A DNA stretch of 64,000 nt, from NCBI GenBank assembly GCA_020026375.1, contig JAHHQN010000003.1:83248-147247 (forward strand), written 5' to 3'. Under the pieces are notes generated by a model. It was given only the letters and a program-made list of their open reading frames with translations. It ran no database searches and was not told where the DNA came from. Of the stretch, positions 54,398 through 63,127 are shown in pieces. The stretch is from Alistipes sp. Lineage in GTDB: Bacteria > Bacteroidota > Bacteroidia > Bacteroidales > Rikenellaceae. Position numbers and translations under genes: made by a program. Each line of letters begins with the position of its first letter. Position 1 is the stretch's first letter.

Positions 54398-55699
54398 TTA
54401 CTCCTCGGGAAGAGTTACGTTAATCCAGTTTACGGGACTCTCGGTGGTCAGGTCAAAGCCATTGGCCGAGTAATCCTTTACGGTGGTGTTCATCGCGTTG
54501 TCATCGAACTTCCAGTAGGCTATCAGACCTTTCGATTTGGGATCTACCTTATAGAAGTGGTTGGGGGCGTTGATTTCGTCAGCCGAGAGCGCCTTGTTCC
54601 ACATACGAACCTCGCTCAGACGACCGTCGAAACGGCGCTCGAAGTAGAGGTCTCCATCGGTGTGGAGACGGTAGGAGTGTCCCAACCAGAAGCAACGGGG
54701 CTTGCCTTCGGTCTCGTCTGAGTGGGGAATGGCGAAGTTGAAGCTGTCTACGGTTACCATACCGAGTGTCGCATCGCTGAGCTGAACCTTGGTCTCACCC
54801 TTGAGCTTACCGTCGATGTAAACCTTCAAATCACCTTCGTTGAAGGTTACTGCAATGTGGTACCACTTGTAGGGCTTGAGGTCGAACTTGGCGTCGGGAC
54901 CTGTGGGCAGAGTACCACGTGCGGGAGCGGTTACCTCCTCGTTGAGTTTCTTGGCGTATGCTACCTGCAACTGGTTCTTCGGACGACCATTATCACCGAA
55001 ACGGATAAGGAACATATCCTCGACACCCATCACGGTCGAAATGTCGCGGTTGAACGAGTTGGCGTAGAGCATGGTCTCGAAAGTGAACGAGTGCATATCC
55101 TTAACGGCAGCAGTGTTCTCGTCCCACATAGGCCAAGCGCAGTTGTTGTTGATGTCGGCAACAACGTTGATCAGAGCCGACTTCGAGAAGATGAAGTAGA
55201 GGGTCTTACCGCTCTCCAGTACGGGAATGCCGTCGGCAGACGAGATAGAGAGGGGAAGAACGTAACGCTGGTTCTCCTCAATGGGGAGCTGCTCAAGGTT
55301 GTTGAACACTACCTCCACGGGAGTACTCTTCACCTGACCGTTCTTGATGACGGTGGTCAGTGTCGAGAAGTCATAGTAGCCGTTGTCGCCGGGCAGCAAC
55401 TTAGCCTCCTTGTCCTCGTAGAACAGACGGTAGTGGTCCAGCTTCTCGGGAGCCTCGGTGAATGAGATGTTGATGTCGCGGCCGGCGGGCTGTGCCATCG
55501 ATACTGAGAACTCAAACTTGGCATCCTTGGTTACATCGAGGTTATCTCGCTTGATGTACACATTGTCGGTATAGTCAGTCTTCGAGAAGAATACTCGGTT
55601 GCCGAAGTGATGCTCCTGCTCTTTCTCGAGCTTACCCTCACAACCGACAGCCATAGCGGCTACCGACAAACACAATGCAACTTTAAAAATATTTTTCAT
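54398..55699 (-). CDS. DUF1735-like/LamG surface lipoprotein
   Basis: A 433-residue lipoprotein (signal ALCLSVAAMAVGC then EGKLEKE). Residues about 35-185 are a DUF1735-like beta domain (with KFEFSVSMAQPAG and NQRYVLPLSI); residues about 195-433 are a LamG domain (FDGRLSEVRMWNKALSADEI, LIAYWKFDD). It lacks BACON repeats, unlike LamG-1 to 4. In BT3983-like loci a protein of this architecture is a surface glycan-binding protein. It follows the GH18-like gene by 24 bases. Confidence 0.85.
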   Translation of the reverse strand: MKNIFKVALCLSVAAMAVGCEGKLEKEQEHHFGNRVFFSKTDYTDNVYIKRDNLDVTKDAKFEFSVSMAQPAGRDINISFTEAPEKLDHYRLFYEDKEAKLLPGDNGYYDFSTLTTVIKNGQVKSTPVEVVFNNLEQLPIEENQRYVLPLSISSADGIPVLESGKTLYFIFSKSALINVVADINNNCAWPMWDENTAAVKDMHSFTFETMLYANSFNRDISTVMGVEDMFLIRFGDNGRPKNQLQVAYAKKLNEEVTAPARGTLPTGPDAKFDLKPYKWYHIAVTFNEGDLKVYIDGKLKGETKVQLSDATLGMVTVDSFNFAIPHSDETEGKPRCFWLGHSYRLHTDGDLYFERRFDGRLSEVRMWNKALSADEINAPNHFYKVDPKSKGLIAYWKFDDNAMNTTVKDYSANGFDLTTESPVNWINVTLPEE

Positions 55700-55723
55700 T
55701 GTCTTTACTGTTTTTTTCGGGAA

Positions 55724-56743
55724 TTAGTTTTCTTCAGCCACGGTGTTCATGATACCGATGGCCTCGCGAACTCGTTTGTAGTTGGGTGTGTTGAAGTAGT
55801 CCTCCTGAGTATTCGAAAGGCACAAACCTGCCTTCACGATTTTGAGTTTTGCAGCGTTGGCGTCCTCAAGCATTACCCACTCGGCAGCCTCCTGTGCGGT
55901 AGCACCTACCTGTGCATCGTCACCACCATCGGCCAGTACGGGAACCGAAGCCTCGAGAACCACACGGTCGCGGGGCAGAGTCTTCGACTCCATCTGCGAT
56001 CTGATCTCACGGTTGATGGCGATGTTACTCTTGTTGTCCTTGGTGAGGATGATGATGTAGTCACACTTGTTGAAGAACTCCTTGTCACCACCTTCCTGTG
56101 CCAGAGCATCGTTTACGTAAGAGGGATAGCCGCGGTAGAAGACGCGCTTGTCGCTGTTCTGGCTCATCCATGCGCTGATGACATTGATGAAGGGCTTGAT
56201 GGCAGTCACACCCTCCGAACGACGGCGCATGTAGTTGACAACGATACCGTGGAAACCATACTCTGTACAGTTGTCCAGCTGCTTCTGAGTCTCAGCCGAG
56301 CAGTATGCGGGGAATTTGCTCTCGTCATAGTCTGCCTCGTTCTCGGTATCAATGGCTGCGTTCTTGAGTGCCTCCCACGACTCGCGGATGGCGTTGAAGT
56401 CAACGACGTTGAGGGTCTGAGTACCCATCTGCTCGTGTACTTCTGCGATTTCAGCCACAATAGCCGCGTTGAGGTTGTCTACCTGCTCCATGAGAAGGAA
56501 GTCAACGCTGTCGGGCATGGCCATGGGGTGCTGGTTCTGATGGTTGGGGAGCTGCTCCGAGCCCTTGATCATCATCATCGATTTCTTGTGTTCTGACTCC
56601 TTGAATGCGCGAATCGAAGCCTTGTACGCCTCGTCCTTCTGCGTCATTGAGGGCAGGAAATTCTTATTCTCGACTTCTGTCCAGTCACTGCACGCAGCAA
56701 ATGATGCTGCGGCAATGATCATGGAAACGAATACTTTTTTCAT
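55724..56743 (-). CDS. GH18-like lipoprotein without recognisable catalytic acids
   Basis: A 339-residue lipoprotein (signal SMIIAAASFAAC then SDWTEVE). The strand YGFHGIVVNYM (H165 to M172) sits where active GH18 proteins have a DGxxxDxE-type strand; here N170 and M172 replace the Asp and Glu. Other barrel-like segments are CDYIIILTKDN and RGYPSYVNDALA. Many SusCD loci encode such GH18-fold proteins that bind rather than cleave glycan. I therefore infer a non-catalytic surface glycan-binding protein. The fold call rests on motif placement and operon position, so it is moderate. Confidence 0.65.
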   Translation of the reverse strand: MKKVFVSMIIAAASFAACSDWTEVENKNFLPSMTQKDEAYKASIRAFKESEHKKSMMMIKGSEQLPNHQNQHPMAMPDSVDFLLMEQVDNLNAAIVAEIAEVHEQMGTQTLNVVDFNAIRESWEALKNAAIDTENEADYDESKFPAYCSAETQKQLDNCTEYGFHGIVVNYMRRRSEGVTAIKPFINVISAWMSQNSDKRVFYRGYPSYVNDALAQEGGDKEFFNKCDYIIILTKDNKSNIAINREIRSQMESKTLPRDRVVLEASVPVLADGGDDAQVGATAQEAAEWVMLEDANAAKLKIVKAGLCLSNTQEDYFNTPNYKRVREAIGIMNTVAEEN

Positions 56744-56784
56744 TACGAATCGTATTTGTCTGTAAATGTAAAACTTCGTTTGAC

Positions 56785-58389
56785 TTATTTAATTTCGGGG
56801 TTGCAGTCCCACCATACACGGGTTGCCATGTTGTCGGCACCTTTCAGCAGTTCAACTGCCTTCTGGTAGTTCTCCGAGTTGCTGGTAGTCTCCTCTGTGG
56901 GGTAGGGCATACGGCGTGCACCCAACTTGGTGTTCACCACGCTGCTCATGTTGTTGGTAGCGGGGAGCAGACGGGGGAAGCCTGTACGACGGAAGTCGGC
57001 CCAAGCCTCGTTACCCAGCTGCCAGTTGGCAATCCACTTCTGAGTGATGATACGCTCCTGCATCTCGGCGGGTTTTGCACCTGCGTTCCATGCAACACCC
57101 AGCTTCGAGAGTACGTTGTCCTTGTCGGTCTCGGCACCACCGTTGGGGTCGATGTAGGGCTGTGCGGGAGTGTTACCCTTGATGTACTCGTCGTAACCGT
57201 TGACGCCCCACTGCTCAAACGAGAGGCGGATACCCTCCTCGTAGAACGACTGTGCGTCACCGCCACCCATGTTGAAGTTGAAGATGGCCTTGGCCTCAGC
57301 CTTCAGGAAAGCTACCTCGGCAGCGTTCATCCAGCAGAGGGGTGCAGATGCGTCGGCAAACTTCACCCCCGAGTACTTACGACCGATAGTGTTCAGTGCG
57401 GGAATCTTGATACCGCGGCGCATACCTACATACTCCATCTCCGACCACTCTGACTTGGTGAAGTATTTCTCACGACGGGGGTCTTTGTAACCGTTCATGT
57501 AGCAGATGATGTCGGCAGCGGCGTGGGTATCACCACCGGTAACACAGTTCTTGGGCTGGTTGTAGAGACAAGCGGCGCGCAAGGGGTTACCGTCCTTACC
57601 AAACATCACGGCTGTAATGACAGCGTTGTCGGCGTTCGAAGTCATCACGCCATCGGCAACGGCAGCCTCAGCCAACTCCTTGGGACCCTGACCGTCCTCG
57701 GTCTTGAACTGGGTATAAACCACACGCATGGCCATACGCAGCTTGAGCGAGTTGGCGAACTTGCGCCACTGGTCAGCCTGACCGTTGTATACGGGGTCGT
57801 TCGAAGCGGGAATAGCCTCACCCTCGTGCTCCTTGAGTACGCTGATGGCGTGGTTCAGCTCGGCGAACATCTGCTTGTAGACCTCTTCCTGAGAGTCGTA
57901 AGCTACCTGTACGCTACCGCTGGCACCTGCTGCCGAGTAGGGGATAGGACCATAAGTATCGGTGATACGGTTCATGGCTGCCACCTTCACTACCTCTGCG
58001 ATGGAGAGGATGATGGGATCCTGGCTCACACCCTTCAACTGCGAAATGTTGGCGTAGAGGGTAGGAATGATACGGTCGCTGTACATGAACACGCGAGTCC
58101 AGTCATTGGTAGGGTTGTAGTTGGAGATGGTGTTGGTCCAACCGTTCTGTGAATCGGCGAAGTAACCACCCTGGGTACCGCCCAGAAGGCAGTCGGTAAA
58201 CTGAGTGGTGTTGACATCGGGAGAAATCACAGTACCATAGATCGCCTTGAGGAACGATGCTGTGGCGTAGCCGTTGTGCTCGAGGTCTTCAGCACCGGGA
58301 GTGAACGGCTTTGTGTTAATTTCCATATAGTTACCCGTGCAGGCTACCGAAAGAAGGGCGACTGCAACGGCTGCAAATTTCATTTTCAT
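56785..58389 (-). CDS. SusD/RagB-family nutrient-binding lipoprotein
   Basis: A 534-residue outer-membrane lipoprotein (signal AVAVALLSVAC then TGNYMEIN). TPR-type helices and the SusD-like_2-type segments (DQWRKFANSLKLRMAMRV and LCWMNAAEVAFLKAEA, C-terminal WADFRRTGFPRL) identify it. It forms the lid over the SusC transporter and binds the imported oligosaccharide. It starts 12 bases after susC, the usual tight pairing. Confidence 0.95.
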   Translation of the reverse strand: MKMKFAAVAVALLSVACTGNYMEINTKPFTPGAEDLEHNGYATASFLKAIYGTVISPDVNTTQFTDCLLGGTQGGYFADSQNGWTNTISNYNPTNDWTRVFMYSDRIIPTLYANISQLKGVSQDPIILSIAEVVKVAAMNRITDTYGPIPYSAAGASGSVQVAYDSQEEVYKQMFAELNHAISVLKEHEGEAIPASNDPVYNGQADQWRKFANSLKLRMAMRVVYTQFKTEDGQGPKELAEAAVADGVMTSNADNAVITAVMFGKDGNPLRAACLYNQPKNCVTGGDTHAAADIICYMNGYKDPRREKYFTKSEWSEMEYVGMRRGIKIPALNTIGRKYSGVKFADASAPLCWMNAAEVAFLKAEAKAIFNFNMGGGDAQSFYEEGIRLSFEQWGVNGYDEYIKGNTPAQPYIDPNGGAETDKDNVLSKLGVAWNAGAKPAEMQERIITQKWIANWQLGNEAWADFRRTGFPRLLPATNNMSSVVNTKLGARRMPYPTEETTSNSENYQKAVELLKGADNMATRVWWDCNPEIK

Positions 58390-58401
58390 ATCGATTGTGC
58401 G

Positions 58402-61400
58402 TTAGAATTTGAGTCGAACATTGAATCCCACATTTCTCAACGAAGGCATCATGAAGTAGTCGATACCCTGGTAGTAGTTACCGGTGGTAGCGATAGCCTC
58501 GGGATCAAAGGGAGCCTTGTTGTAAATCATCCACAAGTTGCGGCCGACCAGCGAGAAGGTAATCTCACATACGTTGTGCAACTTCTTGCGGGGAATGGTA
58601 TAACCGATAGAAGCCTCCTGCAGACGAACGTTGGTTGCAGAGTAGGTGTAAGCCTGGGGCATTGCAGTACCGCCGGCAACAGTGGTGTACCAGTTGTAAG
58701 CGTCGATGTGGTCGCGGCCGTTGATGACCTTGCCACCCATGTCACGCATGGCAGCCGAAGCCTCCGATACGCCGTAGAGGTCGAGCAGAGCCTGTGTTCT
58801 CGAGAATACGATACCGCCGATACGAGCCGACAGCAAGAAACCGAAGTTGAAGTTCTTCACACGGAAGTCGTTCTTCCACGAGAGGTTGGCATCGGGCAGA
58901 ACCGAACCCAGCTTGATGTACTGGTTTACGTCCTTGATGTTCTCGGTACCAATCTTACCGTTCTCGTCAACGTAGATGGCGTTGTTGTCGTCGTAGCGGA
59001 AATCTACTTGAGAGTAGAGGTCACCCAGTGTACCACCCTTGGTCAGGAGGAAGCGTGCGGTACCCAGACCACCCATATCCAGACGGTCGAGCGAGAAGTA
59101 CTCGCCGGTCGAGGGGTTCAGCACGTTGTTGGCCAACGACAGAATCTTGTTGCTGTTGGTCGAGAAGGTGAAGTTACTGTCCCAAGTGAAGTTCTTCCAG
59201 GTGTTCTTGTAACCCAAAGCCAACTCGATACCGTGGTTGCGTACATTACCCGACTGGATAATAATCGAAGAGTAGCCCGAAGCACCCGAAATCTGGGGGT
59301 CGAAAGTCTGGTTCGAAGTACGCGAGTTATAGTAAGTCAAATCGAGGTTGAAGTGGCGCAGGAATCGCATGGTCAAACCGACCTCAAACGACTTTGTACG
59401 CTCGGGCTTCAAATTGAAGACGGGGAACTGAGTCTGAGTGTTCCACGACAGACCGTTCTCGTCCCACTCGTAACCGGGGTTAGCGATGTAACGCTCGAAG
59501 GCAACACCCACCGAAGCGAATGAACCGCGGAGCTTGATGTAAGAGAGGTTCTTGGGCATATTGCCGATGAGCTGCGAGAGAACCACCGAAAGACCTACCG
59601 AAGGATAGAAGAATGACTTGGTAGTCGAGTGGGGACCTGCCAGCTGTGAGGGCCAGTCGTTACGACCGGTCAGTGTGAGGTAGTAAGTACCCTTGTAACC
59701 AATCTCGGCAGAAGCGAAGATAGACTGAGTCTGCTCTCTCCAACCCTCCTGACGACGGGTTGTACGAGTCGAGTTGCTCAAGTTCTGAATGTTGAACAGG
59801 TTGGCAATACCCTCTTTCTCGCCGTTAGAACCGTCGGAGATAGGACCACGAACCTTCATTACGTCGTTCTTCATATCCGAGATAGAAGCACCGATGTTGG
59901 CCTGAATCGACCAGTCGTCGAACGACTTGTTGATGTTCAACAGCACATCACCGTAAACCTGACGGTCCATGCTCTTGGCGATGCCGTAGAGACCATACTG
60001 CGACAGCTCGGTGAGCTGGGTGTTGGTCGAAGCGTAAGCCTTCTCAGTGTAGGTGTTGTGCGAGTTGTCCAAACGGATACGACCCGAAATGTTCAACCAG
60101 TCGAGAATCTCGTAGCTCAACGATGCGCTGAACATATAACGGTCTTTGCGGTTCTCGCGGAGGTTACGGTAGTTTACCCAGTAGGGGTTCTGCATGGTCA
60201 TACCTGCATCACCGATGGGCCAGTACTGTGTCGAGTAGTGCTTTACGGGGTCGTAACGCTCATACATCTTGATGTCGTTCCAGTCGTTGCCGCGGGGGAA
60301 GAGATAAGCACCAACGATAGGGTTGTTGTAAGTACCCTGATTGACCATGTTGCAGTCCTCCTGGAGTACGTAGCTACCGCTGACGTCCAGCTTCATCTTG
60401 TCCTTGAGGAACGCTGTGGTGTTTCTGAAGGTGAAGTTGTAACGGTCGTAGCTGTTGTTGGGAACGATACCGCGAGAGTTAATCGAGGCAGCCGAGAAGT
60501 AAGTCTGGTTGTGCTCGGTACCTGTCGACAGCGAGATGCTCTCGTTGTTGGCAGTGCTGGTGCGGAAGTAGTCGTCCTTGGGCGAGTAACCTCTGCGGTT
60601 AGCCGAGTTGAGGAGCTTACCCCAGCTGTAAATCTCGGCACCTGCGGGAGACGAAAGGTTACCGGTGCCGTAGCGGTTCTGGAACTCGGGCAATACGAAG
60701 GGAGTCATCACCTCCACACCGCCGGTAACAGTTACCGACAGGCTGCCAGCCTTACCTTTCTTTGTAGTGACAACGATGGCACCGTTGGCAGCATCAGAAC
60801 CGTAAAGTGCGGCAGCGGCTGCACCGGTCAGCACCGAAATCGACTCGATGTCCTCGGGGTTGATATCGGCGATGGGGTCTGTGGTACCCTGCGAAGCGAA
60901 CTCCGTACCACCGTCTTTAGCCTTGGTGAACATAGGAACACCGTCGATGACGTAGAGGGCGTTGGAGGTCTGCGAGATAGATTTCATACCACGCATGATT
61001 ACCTTCGAAGCACCACCCACACCGGCAGACGAAGCGTTGATGTTCACACCGGCTACCTTACCGTTCAGTGAGTTGATGAAGTTGGCATCCTTGTTAGTGG
61101 TGATTGACTCGGCGTTAACCTGCTGTACGTTGTACGACAGAGCCTTCTCTGCACGCTTGATACCCAGTGCGGTAACTACGACCGACTCCATCTGCACCGA
61201 CTCCTGCTTGAGGACGATGTCAAATGACGAACGAGTGCCGATGGGGAAAGTCTGAGTCTCGTAGCCGATGTAGCTAATCTGCAACTCGGGGTTCTCCACG
61301 TCGCTGGGAATGTTGAGCATAAAGTCACCGTCGATGCCGGTGGTAGTACCGATGGTGGTACCGTTGATGATGACAGTGGCACCGATAACCTCCATGCCTG

Positions 61401-61782
61401 CGGCATCCTTAACGATACCGGTTACTGTCTCGGGCTGCTTGTTGTCGGGAGCAGCGGTTGTCTTCTTCGAGAGAACGATGTTGGGGACCGAAATCTTGTA
61501 AGTGACATCGGTACCTGCGAACAAAGTCGCGAGAGTTTCGTTCAGAGGATTGGCCTGAACGTGGATATCAACCTTGTTGCTGGTGTTGATATCGTCCTTG
61601 TAAAGGAACAAGCAATTGGTCTGCTTTTCGATTTCGCTCATGACACTCTTCAACGAAGCCTGTGTCATATTGAGGCTCACCTTAAGGTCTTGAGCATGAG
61701 CATCTACGCTGAGCATGCCGAACATCATGGTGAGGATGAGTGTAGTCAGGCAAGTTAAGTGCCTGAAACTTACTTTCTTCAT
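58402..61782 (-). CDS. SusC/RagA-family TonB-dependent transporter with STN domain
   Basis: A 1126-residue outer-membrane transporter. Signal peptide about 1-31, STN secretin/TonB N-terminal domain about 32-109 (LKVSLNMTQASLKSVMSEIE), a carboxypeptidase-regulatory-like beta domain about 120-205 (VTGIVKDAAGMEVIGATVII), then the plug domain (VIMRGMKSISQ, YVIDGVPM) and a 22-strand barrel ending in an aromatic/basic terminus (VRLKF). The STN domain usually contacts a FecR-type anti-sigma factor when substrate is present, matching the fecR and sigma genes just upstream. Together with SusD it should import the oligosaccharide released by the GH18 enzymes. Confidence 0.96.
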   Translation of the reverse strand: MKKVSFRHLTCLTTLILTMMFGMLSVDAHAQDLKVSLNMTQASLKSVMSEIEKQTNCLFLYKDDINTSNKVDIHVQANPLNETLATLFAGTDVTYKISVPNIVLSKKTTAAPDNKQPETVTGIVKDAAGMEVIGATVIINGTTIGTTTGIDGDFMLNIPSDVENPELQISYIGYETQTFPIGTRSSFDIVLKQESVQMESVVVTALGIKRAEKALSYNVQQVNAESITTNKDANFINSLNGKVAGVNINASSAGVGGASKVIMRGMKSISQTSNALYVIDGVPMFTKAKDGGTEFASQGTTDPIADINPEDIESISVLTGAAAAALYGSDAANGAIVVTTKKGKAGSLSVTVTGGVEVMTPFVLPEFQNRYGTGNLSSPAGAEIYSWGKLLNSANRRGYSPKDDYFRTSTANNESISLSTGTEHNQTYFSAASINSRGIVPNNSYDRYNFTFRNTTAFLKDKMKLDVSGSYVLQEDCNMVNQGTYNNPIVGAYLFPRGNDWNDIKMYERYDPVKHYSTQYWPIGDAGMTMQNPYWVNYRNLRENRKDRYMFSASLSYEILDWLNISGRIRLDNSHNTYTEKAYASTNTQLTELSQYGLYGIAKSMDRQVYGDVLLNINKSFDDWSIQANIGASISDMKNDVMKVRGPISDGSNGEKEGIANLFNIQNLSNSTRTTRRQEGWREQTQSIFASAEIGYKGTYYLTLTGRNDWPSQLAGPHSTTKSFFYPSVGLSVVLSQLIGNMPKNLSYIKLRGSFASVGVAFERYIANPGYEWDENGLSWNTQTQFPVFNLKPERTKSFEVGLTMRFLRHFNLDLTYYNSRTSNQTFDPQISGASGYSSIIIQSGNVRNHGIELALGYKNTWKNFTWDSNFTFSTNSNKILSLANNVLNPSTGEYFSLDRLDMGGLGTARFLLTKGGTLGDLYSQVDFRYDDNNAIYVDENGKIGTENIKDVNQYIKLGSVLPDANLSWKNDFRVKNFNFGFLLSARIGGIVFSRTQALLDLYGVSEASAAMRDMGGKVINGRDHIDAYNWYTTVAGGTAMPQAYTYSATNVRLQEASIGYTIPRKKLHNVCEITFSLVGRNLWMIYNKAPFDPEAIATTGNYYQGIDYFMMPSLRNVGFNVRLKF

Positions 61783-61861
61783 AACGTTTTAATTAGGAAT
61801 AATAGCTTTACATTAAACTGTTTTGCTCCATCGCGGTTATCTGTTCCTATTAGACGCAAAT

Positions 61862-61880
61862 TCCTCCACGTAAGAGGAGG
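61862..61880 (-). other. Small inverted repeat in the susC leader
   Basis: TCCTC/GAGGA (or the alternative CCTCC/GGAGG) in the 185-base gap between fecR and susC, about 80 bases before the susC start. It may be part of the leader RNA; I cannot place a promoter here with confidence. Confidence 0.35.
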
Positions 61881-61967
61881 CGACAGAGTTTGTGTGTTAA
61901 TAAATCAGTGGTGTTGGTGAATTTTAAATCATACGTTGAATTTAGTAATTTTTATTTTTGTTTGTTA

Positions 61968-62933
61968 TTATTTATATATATGTATCGTGTTTTGGGCTTC
62001 GTCACGCGAATAGTTGAAATCGGAGAGCAGTCGGAGCTGGTTGAGCGCGCGGTCGATGCCGTCTGCCACTTTGATTTTACCATGGTAGTGACTTTCCGAA
62101 GCCTGGAACGAATCCTCTATGATGATGGGGATACCGTAGTATTTCTGGAATTTGGCGATGATTTCGCGGAAGGTTTGACCGTTGAGATTCATCAGACCCT
62201 CGACCCAGCGCAGGTCGTCGGAGTCGGCGATGCGGTCGAGATGGAGGTGTCCGTTGACCATCTTGACCTGCTGATTGGGGGCGAGAATCACCGATTCGCT
62301 CTCCTTGCCGTTACCCTTGGTCGAGATTTTGAGTGAGCCTTCCAGAAGCGAAGCCGAGAAGTTGGTGTTGTCTTCGTCGGCGATGATGTTGAATTTTGTA
62401 CCGAGCACTTCGGCCTTGCAGGCGTAGGTCTCCACCACAAACGGATGTTCGGGGTCGTGCTGTACATCGAACATGGCCTCGCCCGAAATCTTCACATTGC
62501 GCTCATTGCCGAAGAACATGGCGGGGTATTCGAGTTTTGCGCACGCATTGAGGTGAACCTTGGTGCCGTCGCTGAGGGTGAGTGATATGCTGTGGCCCTG
62601 GGGAGCGGTGATGCTCATCATTTGGTCTGCACGGTGTTTGACGATGTTGTTGGCCAGGAACTGGCTGAAGAAGCCGCAAAGAAGGAGGGTGGCGGCGATG
62701 CTCGAACACCACTTTACCACCTTGCCCCACGACAAACGGACGATGGGCGCTTGGTGAGCAGCCTCTTCCTTTTCGACGAGGGGAGTATGCAACAGCGCGG
62801 CGTTGGATGCGAAGTCCAGACTGTCGAGGTATCTGCGGTTTTCAGCCGAGGCGTCCAACCAGTCGAGTACCTCCACGAGTTCCTCTTCCGACGCAGTGTC
62901 TGTGAGATATTTTTGCAGTAGAATGTTATCCAT
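61968..62933 (-). CDS. FecR-family anti-sigma factor
   Basis: A 321-residue bitopic protein. A cytoplasmic N-terminal segment (about 1-80, LLQKYLTDTASEEELVEVLDW) would bind the sigma factor, one membrane helix lies at about residues 88-110 (CSSIAATLLLCGFFSQFLA), and the periplasmic FecR domain (TAPQGHSISLTLSDGTKVHLN) and C-terminal STN-contact-type domain (about 235-321) follow. I chose the ATG at 62933; the longer in-frame extension crosses the promoter motif and AT-rich DNA. It lies 194 bases after the sigma gene, and is expected to relay SusC occupancy to the sigma factor. Confidence 0.92.
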   Translation of the reverse strand: MDNILLQKYLTDTASEEELVEVLDWLDASAENRRYLDSLDFASNAALLHTPLVEKEEAAHQAPIVRLSWGKVVKWCSSIAATLLLCGFFSQFLANNIVKHRADQMMSITAPQGHSISLTLSDGTKVHLNACAKLEYPAMFFGNERNVKISGEAMFDVQHDPEHPFVVETYACKAEVLGTKFNIIADEDNTNFSASLLEGSLKISTKGNGKESESVILAPNQQVKMVNGHLHLDRIADSDDLRWVEGLMNLNGQTFREIIAKFQKYYGIPIIIEDSFQASESHYHGKIKVADGIDRALNQLRLLSDFNYSRDEAQNTIHIYK

Positions 62934-62953
62934 TTTTCGTGTGTATATAATAT

Positions 62954-62983
62954 ATAACAAATTAGAGAGGGGGTTCAGTAGTA
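62954..62983 (-). promoter_or_regulatory. PUL promoter motif, copy 3, upstream of fecR (TACTACT-N16-TTGTTAT)
   Basis: On the minus strand TACTACT (62983-62977), 16 bases, TTGTTAT (62960-62954), then ATATTATATA. The motif ends 20 bases before the fecR ATG at 62933. It duplicates the two boxes and spacing seen at 36496 and 43193. Confidence 0.65.
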
Positions 62984-63127
62984 GAGAATGCAAAAATTTT
63001 GTAAGCCTTTGACGGAAATCTGCCAAAATCAGGAACTTTGGCGACGAAAAAAATAATAAAAAAATCAAGGGCGGGTGCATTTCTCACGCTCTGACCCGTC
63101 TCCGCCACAAATCATGCCGGCGGGGTG

